DNA from: Sulfuricellaceae bacterium
GTDB taxonomy: Bacteria > Pseudomonadota > Gammaproteobacteria > Burkholderiales > UBA9220
NCBI GenBank assembly: GCA_019911985.1
Contig: JAIOJO010000506.1
Span: 1-13,979, forward strand
DNA length: 13,979 nt
Reading direction: 5' to 3'
Part shown: positions 1 through 6,358 of the stretch, piece by piece
Position numbering within the stretch: the first letter of the stretch is position 1
How the letters are laid out: every line of letters starts with the position of its first letter
Translations under genes and position numbers: made by a program
Notes under the pieces: model-generated
What the model saw: the letters and a program-made list of their open reading frames with translations, nothing else
Told to the model about the DNA's origin: nothing
The model's database searches: none

Positions 1-6
1 TTACGG

Positions 7-106
7 GACGGGGTTTTGCGGGCGCCGGGCGGTGTCGCTCGACGCTTGTGTGGAATGACCACACCGCGCGTCTCGCTTCGTGCCCGGCATCCCGCAAAAC
101 CCCGTC
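7..106. repeat. Interrupted inverted repeat with nested hairpin
   Basis: A 16-bp arm at 7-22 (GACGGGGTTTTGCGGG) is the exact reverse complement of 91-106. After a small bulge the pairing resumes with 24-30 against 82-88 (GCCGGGC/GCCCGGC). Inside the loop a second small hairpin pairs 48-53 (GTGTGG) with 59-64 (CCACAC). The whole can fold into a long stem-loop of about 100 nt. It lies directly upstream of rsuA. It could be the transcription terminator of a gene to the left, a dispersed palindromic (REP/MITE-like) element, or a structured leader. No T-run follows the right arm, so a simple intrinsic terminator on the + strand is not well supported. Nothing coding was seen in 1-148. Confidence 0.6.
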
Positions 107-148
107 GCGACCCCGTGCGACTTAATCAGAGGCTCCTAAGGATGGCTT

Positions 149-874
149 TTGAGTAAACTCAGCCTGGATGCGATAGTGCAATCGCAGGGATTCGGCTCCC
201 GCAAGTGGTGCCGCAAGCTGATCGCCGACGGCGAAGTGTCTGTCGGCGGCGTAACGATCACCGACTACCGCGCCAAATTCGAAACCGCCGGCTTGCCGTT
301 CACGCTGTTCGGCGAAACCTGGGAATACCGCGAGCACGTCTATATCGCGCTGAACAAGCCTGCCGATTATGAGTGTTCGCGGAAGCCCAGCCATCATCCC
401 GGCGTGCTGACGCTGCTGCCGGAGCAATTCGCCTGGCGCGACGTGCAGCCGGTGGGCCGCCTCGACCACGATACCACCGGCCTGTTGCTCTTGTCGGACG
501 ACGGGCCTTTTATCCACGCCCAATCGTCCCCCAAGCGCCACCTTCCCAAGGTCTACGTCGCCACCACCCAAGAGCCGGTGACGCCGGAGTTGGTCGGTCT
601 GCTGCTGGCCGGCGTGCAACTGCACGACGAGCCCGCGCCCCTCTCCGCCGTGAGCTGCCGCGCCATCGCCGAGTGCCAATTGGAAATCGTGCTGGAACAG
701 GGCAAATACCATCAAGTGAAACGCATGCTGGCCGCCGCCGGAAACCACTGTAGCGCCTTGCGCCGTTCGGCGATAGGCGGTTTGACGCTGGAGGCCTTGG
801 GGCTGGCCGAGGGGGAGTGGTGTTACCTGGGCGAGGCGCAGTTGGCTTTGTTGAAGTTGAGCGAAGGCCTTTGA
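149..874 (+). CDS. rsuA: 16S rRNA pseudouridine(516) synthase RsuA
   Basis: This RsuA/RluB/E/F-family pseudouridine synthase is 241 aa long, close to the usual size. The family converts a specific uridine in rRNA to pseudouridine; RsuA acts on U516 of 16S rRNA in the small-subunit precursor. An N-terminal S4 RNA-binding domain spans about residues 1-45. The catalytic domain carries GRLDHDTTGLLLLSDDG from residue 103, with D106 as the catalytic aspartate. The stretch CSRKPSHHPGVLTLLP before it resembles RsuA more than RluE or RluF. GKYHQVKRML is the conserved C-terminal motif. The start is TTG at 149: an in-frame TAA lies at 137-139, TTG is the first possible initiator, and AAGGA at 138-142 sits 6 nt upstream. 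The family is certain; the exact uridine target rests on resemblance. Confidence 0.9.
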   Translation: MSKLSLDAIVQSQGFGSRKWCRKLIADGEVSVGGVTITDYRAKFETAGLPFTLFGETWEYREHVYIALNKPADYECSRKPSHHPGVLTLLPEQFAWRDVQPVGRLDHDTTGLLLLSDDGPFIHAQSSPKRHLPKVYVATTQEPVTPELVGLLLAGVQLHDEPAPLSAVSCRAIAECQLEIVLEQGKYHQVKRMLAAAGNHCSALRRSAIGGLTLEALGLAEGEWCYLGEAQLALLKLSEGL

Positions 875-897
875 ATTATTTTTCGCGATTGTGGTGG

Positions 898-1449
898 TTA
901 GCGCATGAAATTAAAAATATTCGTCATGTGCCTTAACTTTCCATCTGGGGAATATATGGCAATAAACGTAATTCCGTCTGCAGATCGGCCTATTTCCATA
1001 TTTCCCACTGTTCCCGTAGTAACGTAAGCTTCTTTCTTTAAGTAATCCCTGTCTGCAACTTGAGTAGTGCAAATAGGGTGACTTTGGTATTGCGCCGAAT
1101 CTGCATATACCATATTTGAAGTACAGCTTTTCTCCACCAATCTAGAGCTTCTCATGCGAGAGCGAGTTATCGGAAATGGGGGCGGAGGTGAAGGAGCGGG
1201 CCTTTGTGCGCCTGCAATTGCATCGAATAACGAATTCGTATTTTGTTCCACCTTTCCACCGCCGGCAATTAACATGGGTAATGGCGGGTTTGATTCCCCC
1301 CAGAAAATGGCATAGTCCGAAATTCGCATCTCTTTAATTTCATTAGCCTTCCATACTTGTATTTCCTTAAATGGAACATTTGCCAAGTCATCTGCACTAG
1401 CGGTTGTTATTCCAAATATCGCAAATAAAGAGAGAAACCAGAATTTCAT
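898..1449 (-). CDS. Secreted protein of unknown function, AT-rich gene
   Basis: This 183-aa protein was not recognised as any known family. Residues 1-19 form a clear Sec signal peptide (MKFWFLSLFAIFGITTASA) with likely cleavage before D20, so the mature protein should be periplasmic or exported. The mature part has a proline run near residues 84-93 (PAPSPPPPFP), which may be a linker between an N-terminal and a C-terminal segment. It also has two cysteines (C109, C127) that could form a disulfide, and a closing stretch rich in beta-type sequence. A good Shine-Dalgarno, GGAAGGA (1457-1463 complement), lies 7 nt before the ATG, so translation is plausible. The gene is visibly richer in A+T than rsuA or ettA and uses AT-ending codons, which suggests recent acquisition. 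It converges on rsuA with only 23 nt between the stops. Confidence 0.65.
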   Translation of the reverse strand: MKFWFLSLFAIFGITTASADDLANVPFKEIQVWKANEIKEMRISDYAIFWGESNPPLPMLIAGGGKVEQNTNSLFDAIAGAQRPAPSPPPPFPITRSRMRSSRLVEKSCTSNMVYADSAQYQSHPICTTQVADRDYLKKEAYVTTGTVGNMEIGRSADGITFIAIYSPDGKLRHMTNIFNFMR

Positions 1450-1493
1450 CTTAATGTCCTTCCATTCATAAGCGCATTAATGGATTGTTGCCT

Positions 1494-1507
1494 ATGCAAG
1501 CTTGCAT
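1494..1507. promoter_or_regulatory. 14-bp perfect palindrome upstream of the secreted-protein gene
   Basis: ATGCAAGCTTGCAT is self-complementary over its full length. It lies about 45 bp upstream of the start codon at 1449, in an AT-rich non-coding gap. The position suits an operator for a dimeric regulator, but a chance palindrome cannot be excluded and no convincing -35/-10 pair was found beside it. Confidence 0.25.
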
Positions 1508-1576
1508 TACTAGCTACCTGAACATGTGGTTTTTAGCTTCAAAAAATTTGATGCTAGCCGACAATGGACGCAATAT

Positions 1577-1783
1577 TCAGACTTCCGCAACCGCTTGCGC
1601 CACCCCTTCAAACGACAGGCCAAACTTGCGGCTCAAGGTGTTGGCCAGTTCGCTCAGGACTTGCGTGCTGATAACGGGATGGGGTTGTTCGATGAGTGCG
1701 AGTGCGGCAGCCCGCTTTTCCGGTTCGTCGCCGGAATAGAGGTACACCACGATGCCGGTGTCGAGAAAAGTTTTACCGCTCAT
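1577..1783 (-). pseudogene. vapC: Truncated VapC-type PIN-domain toxin
   Basis: The reading frame from ATG 1783 encodes 68 aa (MSGKTFLDTGIVVYLYSGDE...). It matches the N-terminal half of PIN-domain VapC toxins, which are normally about 130 aa metal-dependent ribonucleases. The first acidic residue (D8) and the conserved glutamate in SELANTL (E45) remain. The hallmark DTN motif reads DTG, and a TGA after AVAEV removes the rest, including the later acidic metal ligands. Reading on in frame past the stop gives LRPLSASI, which resembles the next PIN beta strand before similarity fades around 1530-1550; this last point is weak. The start overlaps the end of the antitoxin remnant by 11 nt, the usual vapBC layout. 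A longer frame upstream to 1876 lies inside the antitoxin and is not the true start. The product is very likely inactive. Confidence 0.75.
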
Positions 1784-1975
1784 TGGCGGCATCGCGATTG
1801 AAGCGGTAACCGAGCGTGGAAATGGTCGCGGCCTTGAACTGGGGCTTGTGTTTGTCGGCTTCGCTGACAGCTTCAAGCAAAATCACGCGCACGTTTTGCC
1901 GTTCCAGCCTTGAAATTCGCTGGGCAAGTCCACTACGCCGTCATGCGCCTTGCTGACAAACTCGATTGCTTGCAT
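1773..1975 (-). pseudogene. Frameshifted VapB-like antitoxin
   Basis: From ATG 1975 the frame reads MQAIEFVSKAHDGVVDLPSE, continues to ...WNGKTCA and stops after 30 codons. In another frame immediately after, the sequence continues as VRVILLEAVSEADKHKPQFK and ends NRDAANER followed by TAA at 1773-1775. Joined across the break (near AACGGCAAAACGTGCG, complement of about 1888-1905), the two parts give an antitoxin of about 67 aa of the kind found immediately before PIN toxins. The junction needs one base gained or two lost. A good Shine-Dalgarno (GGGAG, complement of 1983-1987) still lies 7 nt before the ATG, so only the coding part has decayed. Together with the truncated toxin this is a dead toxin-antitoxin module. 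A sequencing error could mimic the frameshift, but the independent toxin truncation argues for real decay. Confidence 0.75.
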
Positions 1976-1990
1976 GGTCAGTCTCCCTCT

Positions 1991-2004
1991 GAATAGGGCT
2001 ATTC
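1991..2004. promoter_or_regulatory. Palindrome upstream of the dead vapBC pair
   Basis: GAATAG, a 2-nt centre (GG) and CTATTC form a 14-bp inverted repeat starting 16 bp upstream of the antitoxin start codon. VapB antitoxins usually repress their own operon through such palindromes, so this may be a leftover operator. A TAGAAT hexamer resembling a -10 box overlaps its outer arm on the - strand (2001-2006), but no matching -35 was found. Confidence 0.35.
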
Positions 2005-2067
2005 TAGAGAGAAGCAAAGCCGTAGGCACCCTTCAACGGGCTTGGAACGCACGGCCTGCACATTTTC

Positions 2068-3732
<1,665 letters not shown>

Positions 3733-3760
3733 TTTGTGCGTTCTATTGAATTGAATGGGA

Positions 3761-3775
3761 CTGAGAGGCTCTCAG
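3761..3775. other. Short hairpin between the cupin gene and ettA
   Basis: CTGAGAGGCTCTCAG is a near-perfect palindrome (6-7 bp arms) just after the stop codon of the cupin gene. In the - strand transcript it would form a small stem with no following U-run, so it is at most a weak terminator or an RNA-processing or stability element between the two genes. Confidence 0.35.
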
Positions 3776-3776
3776 C

Positions 3777-4262
3777 TTAACGCAAGACGCCGGTTTTGGG
3801 GAACCGGTCGCCTATCCGGGCGTCGGCGTACCAGGCCATGGCTTGCGCCGCTTCCGCGCCCTCGCTGGGCGACCAGGGCGCGAAATCGGCTTCGGTAACG
3901 GGCGTGTACGGGCCGTGCTTGACCTCGAAAATTACGCCGCCCGCGTCCAGCGAGAGAACGGCGTGCCAGGCACCTGCCGGGTTTTCCAGCAACGAGCAGT
4001 CCTCGCCCAGCCGCGTGCGTTCGATCACCGTTCCCGATTCGTCGAAATGCAGCACGAGAAAGCGCCCGCGCAGCGGAAACAGCAATTCCCAGGTGTGGGG
4101 GTGGCGGTGCGGGCGGACGAAGGTGTCCGGTTCCATGGCGATAGCCAGGCGCTGGATAGGGTCGCTCAATTCCGCGTGCAGGTTATGGTTGGCGCGGCGC
4201 CGGGGCGATTGTTGCGCTTGGCGGCTGAGATCGGCAAGCATGGAATCGGTAAGCTGTTTCAA
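3777..4262 (-). CDS. wbuC: WbuC-family cupin-fold metalloprotein
   Basis: This 161-aa protein resembles the WbuC family, small single-domain cupins named from an enterobacterial O-antigen cluster and of unknown biochemical function. The N-terminal part has the family's RRRANHNLH stretch (residues 21-29). The cupin core has RPHRHPHTWELL (50-61), giving likely metal ligands H52, H54 and E59, with a fourth candidate in AWH (H100). The start is TTG at 4260-4262: GGAG (complement of 4270-4273) lies 7 nt upstream, and MKQLTDSMLADLSRQA fits the family's N-terminus better than the internal ATG at codon 8. It precedes ettA by 44 nt on the same strand and starts divergently from higB. No sugar-nucleotide or O-antigen gene is nearby, so the O-antigen link does not transfer. 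Family assignment is good; function is unknown. Confidence 0.8.
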   Translation of the reverse strand: MKQLTDSMLADLSRQAQQSPRRRANHNLHAELSDPIQRLAIAMEPDTFVRPHRHPHTWELLFPLRGRFLVLHFDESGTVIERTRLGEDCSLLENPAGAWHAVLSLDAGGVIFEVKHGPYTPVTEADFAPWSPSEGAEAAQAMAWYADARIGDRFPKTGVLR

Positions 4263-4321
4263 GAGAGAACTCCGGTATGGATAAGGCGGGTATTATCCTT
4301 GAAATGAGCTGAATATTGCGC

Positions 4322-4340
4322 CAGTCCCAATATGGGACTG
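4322..4340. promoter_or_regulatory. Palindromic operator candidate for higBA
   Basis: CAGTCCCA (4322-4329) and TGGGACTG (4333-4340) are perfect 8-bp arms around a 3-bp centre (ATA). The repeat ends 10 bp before the higB start codon. HigA-type antitoxins bind palindromes at their own promoter and repress the operon, alone or with toxin. The site also lies between the divergent cupin gene and higB, so a regulator bound here could affect both. No clear -35/-10 pair was found. Confidence 0.55.
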
Positions 4341-4350
4341 TGATGGGTCT

Positions 4351-4653
4351 ATGCGAATCATAGTGTTGTCCACACTAAAGGCGTTTTGGGAAGAGCATCC
4401 CGAATACCTCGATGCTAAAGAACCGGCGTTGGCGTGGCATCGCCATGCGTTGCGAGCGAACTGGCCGGCGCCTGCCGACGTCAAACGGGATTTTGGCTCA
4501 GCCAGCATTCTGCGGGATGGGCGAGCGGTGTTTAATCTTGCGGGCAACAAGTATCGTCTGGTGGTGTGGATCAATTACGCCTATCGGGTGGGATACATCC
4601 GTTTCATCGGGACCCACGCCCAATACGACCAGACCGACGCGCAAACAATTTAA
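4351..4653 (+). CDS. higB: HigB-type mRNA interferase toxin
   Basis: This is a 100-aa RelE-superfamily toxin of the HigB family (about 100 aa is typical), whose members cut mRNA on the translating ribosome. The family signatures are present: WHRHALRANWPAPADVKRDF (residues 29-48), FNLAGNKYRLVVWINYAYRV (61-80) and the closing FIGTHAQYD (85-93). Basic and aromatic residues around K67-R69, Y74-R79 and H89 are candidates for RNA binding and catalysis. The ATG at 4351 has only a poor Shine-Dalgarno (GGG close by), which would keep expression low. The toxin gene comes first and the antitoxin follows 11 nt later, the normal order for higBA. The frame is intact, unlike the PIN system at 1577-1975. Confidence 0.9.
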   Translation: MRIIVLSTLKAFWEEHPEYLDAKEPALAWHRHALRANWPAPADVKRDFGSASILRDGRAVFNLAGNKYRLVVWINYAYRVGYIRFIGTHAQYDQTDAQTI

Positions 4654-4664
4654 TGGAGATAGAC

Positions 4665-5051
4665 ATGGACATCCGCCCCCTTAAGACCGAGGACGACTAC
4701 CGAGCGACCCTCAAGGAGATAGAAAATCTCATGCATGCCGGGATAGATACCCCGGAAGGCGACCGCCTGGATGTTTTGGTGGCCTTGGTGGAAGCTTACG
4801 AGGCGCGGCATTATCCCCTCGAGCTCCCCGACCCGGTGGAAGCCATCAAATTCACCATGGAGCAGAAAGGGCTGACCGTGAAGGACCTAGAGCCGATGAT
4901 AGGCCGCTCCAACCGTGTCTATGAAATTCTCAACCGCACGCGCCCGCTGACGCTGAAAATGATCTGGCGCCTGCACAAGGGCTTGGGAATTCCGGCGGAA
5001 TGCTTGATCCGGCAGATGGACGAGGGGCAAAACGCCCCCAAGGCGGCTTGA
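4665..5051 (+). CDS. higA: HigA-type helix-turn-helix antitoxin
   Basis: This 128-aa protein is the partner of HigB. HigA proteins bind and neutralise the toxin and repress the operon. The N-terminal half (residues 1-55) is acidic and helical. An XRE-type helix-turn-helix follows at about 60-114: KGLTVKDLEPMIGRSNRVYE, then LNRTRPLTLKMIWRLHKGLG. The start ATG at 4665 is chosen because GGAG at 4655-4658 lies 6 nt upstream. An in-frame ATG at 4653, overlapping the higB stop, would add MEID but lacks a Shine-Dalgarno. An extension back to 4566 lies inside higB and is not real. The good ribosome site here against the poor one at higB suggests the antitoxin is made in excess. Confidence 0.9.
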   Translation: MDIRPLKTEDDYRATLKEIENLMHAGIDTPEGDRLDVLVALVEAYEARHYPLELPDPVEAIKFTMEQKGLTVKDLEPMIGRSNRVYEILNRTRPLTLKMIWRLHKGLGIPAECLIRQMDEGQNAPKAA

Positions 5052-5130
5052 TTACGGCCAAATGATTCCCGCTACTGCCAGAATCTTGTCGAGTCAGTTG
5101 AAAAACATGCCGAAGGAGCGTCTGAGTTTG

Positions 5131-5160
5131 CGGCTGACCTGCCGAACGGCAGACTGGCCG
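5131..5160. terminator. Hairpin between convergent higA and EamA genes
   Basis: CTGCCG (5139-5144) pairs perfectly with CGGCAG (5147-5152), and an outer CGGC (5131-5134) pairs with GCCG (5157-5160) across imperfect spacers. It lies in the 150-bp gap between two convergent genes, where a bidirectional terminator would be expected. Neither side carries a clear T-run, so intrinsic termination is uncertain. No other feature was seen in 5052-5201. Confidence 0.4.
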
Positions 5161-5201
5161 GAACATCTCACAACGCTTGCTGTCTCTTCTGCCTTGTTTC
5201 G

Positions 5202-6125
5202 CTATTTTCCCGCGCTTTTGCTGTTAATGCTAATCACGATCACTCCGGCCAGTACCAGCATCGAACCGGCGATTTGCAGCGTCGAGATTTTTTCCTGCAA
5301 CACGGCGTGGGCTAGGTAAATCGTCACGACCGGGCCGACGGAGCCGATCAGCGATGTATGCCCGGAGCCGATGCGGCGGATTCCGGCGGAGAGCAGGAAC
5401 ACCGGCAGCACCGTGGAAAAAATCGCCAGCGCGACGGCTAGTTCGTAGACCCGCAGCGGCAGGCTGAGCGCCGCCAGCGGGTGGGTGACGCCGAACTGGA
5501 TCAGGCTGGCGGCGCTGGCGACGACCATCGCATAGGCGGTAAACCGCGCCGCGCCGATGCGGGCGATGGCATGGCCTGCGCCCACCAGGTAAACCGAATA
5601 CGACAAGGTGCTACCGAACACCAGGCTGGCGCCCAACACCGCGCCGCCCTGGCTCATGCCCGCATCGTGCAGAAAAACCATCGCGATCCCGGCATAGCTC
5701 AAGGCCATGGCGGCCATCACCGTCCGGCTGATGGCGCGCCGATAGACCAGCGCCGAGAGGACAACGGTTAGGGTGGGGTAGAGGAACAGGATCAGCCGTT
5801 CCAACCCGGCGGAAATGTACGATAGGCCGAGGAAATCCAGGAAGCTGGAGAGGTAGTAGCCGATCAAGCCCAGGGCCAGGACGGCCAGCCAATCCTGTTT
5901 GCCCAGGGGTTCGGCATGATTGCCGCGCGCCCAGAGCGCAATGGCCAGAAAGAACGGCACGGAAAACGCCATGCGCAAGGCCAGCAGCGTGATGGCGTCC
6001 ACGCTGCCGACATAGGCCAGTTTGACCAGTATGGCTTTGGCCGAGAAGCCGATTGCGGCCAATAGCGCGAAGGAAACGCCGAGGATCGCGTTACGGTTGA
6101 AGCCTATGCTTTGTGTGTTTGCCAT
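5202..6125 (-). CDS. EamA/DMT-family transporter (10 membrane segments)
   Basis: This 307-aa inner-membrane protein of the drug/metabolite transporter superfamily has two EamA domains (about residues 14-150 and 160-302) and a hydrophobicity pattern of ten helices. The stretch GLERLILFLYPTLTVVLSAL (107-126) at the end of the first domain is typical of EamA proteins. The second domain has SIGPVV-like SVGPVVTIYLAHAVLQEKIS near the C-terminus. EamA proteins commonly export amino acids, metabolites or drugs; the substrate cannot be read from sequence. The ATG at 6125 has GAGGGG (complement of 6135-6140) as Shine-Dalgarno, 9 nt away. That site is partly buried in a leader hairpin, and the leader contains a possible upstream ORF. 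A strong sigma70 promoter lies about 190 bp upstream. Confidence 0.9.
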   Translation of the reverse strand: MANTQSIGFNRNAILGVSFALLAAIGFSAKAILVKLAYVGSVDAITLLALRMAFSVPFFLAIALWARGNHAEPLGKQDWLAVLALGLIGYYLSSFLDFLGLSYISAGLERLILFLYPTLTVVLSALVYRRAISRTVMAAMALSYAGIAMVFLHDAGMSQGGAVLGASLVFGSTLSYSVYLVGAGHAIARIGAARFTAYAMVVASAASLIQFGVTHPLAALSLPLRVYELAVALAIFSTVLPVFLLSAGIRRIGSGHTSLIGSVGPVVTIYLAHAVLQEKISTLQIAGSMLVLAGVIVISINSKSAGK

Positions 6126-6129
6126 TAAT

Positions 6130-6163
6130 TAAGACCCCTCAGGTTGGTTATCGGCGGGTCTTA
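6130..6163 (-). promoter_or_regulatory. Leader hairpin covering the transporter Shine-Dalgarno
   Basis: TAAGACCC (6130-6137) and GGGTCTTA (6156-6163) are perfect 8-bp complementary arms with an 18-nt loop. In the - strand mRNA the arm next to the gene reads GGGTCTTA. It overlaps GAGGGG, the Shine-Dalgarno of the EamA start codon at 6125. Folding would hide the ribosome site, so this is a candidate translational switch. As a terminator it is poor because only TCTTAATTAA follows. Confidence 0.5.
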
Positions 6164-6212
6164 GGCAGGAAGAAGGCAATCGCGGCGGAACCCGCGCTTG
6201 CTGGATTCGGAA

Positions 6213-6311
6213 TTAAAGCAGGAACGAATCGGCGCGGCTGAGGACGTGCGTCCGTAGCCACAGTCGCTTGCTGGTGGATATTGCAGTGATGGTAAGAAGC
6301 TTCGTTGCCAT
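6213..6311 (-). CDS. Possible 32-aa leader peptide upstream of the EamA gene
   Basis: An ATG at 6311 opens a frame of 32 codons ending in TAA (6213-6215). It begins MATKLLTITAISTSKR and continues LWLRTHVLSRADSFLL. The A of this ATG lies 7 nt after the -10 box of the promoter at 6319-6347, so the predicted transcript would begin at or one base before the start codon. Translation would then be leaderless. The frame ends 87 nt before the EamA start codon. The peptide is basic with one Trp and several Thr, Ser and Leu codons, but no run of a single amino acid as in classical attenuators. No known leader peptide was recognised. It could also be a chance frame; the link with the promoter and downstream hairpin is what makes it notable. 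Confidence 0.4.
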   Translation of the reverse strand: MATKLLTITAISTSKRLWLRTHVLSRADSFLL

Positions 6312-6318
6312 GGGGAGG

Positions 6319-6347
6319 ACTATAGAGGCGGGTTTGCCGCTTGTCAA
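6319..6347 (-). promoter_or_regulatory. Sigma70 promoter for the EamA gene
   Basis: On the - strand TTGACA (complement of 6342-6347, full -35 consensus) is followed after exactly 17 bp by TATAGT (complement of 6319-6324, five of six in the -10 box). This is the best sigma70 match in the window. It fires toward the EamA gene and predicts a start near 6311-6312, leaving a leader of about 186 nt before the transporter ATG. It lies 11 bp beyond the ankyrin gene stop, so the transporter has its own promoter. Confidence 0.75.
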
Positions 6348-6358
6348 TTAGGCCGGCA

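Noticed and set aside
1485..1801. Short + strand frames across the vapBC remnant
   Set aside because: They are antisense to recognisable antitoxin and PIN toxin sequence and have no domain features.
4566..4664. 33-codon extension of higA
   Set aside because: It lies within higB in another frame. GGAG 6 nt before ATG 4665 decides the start.
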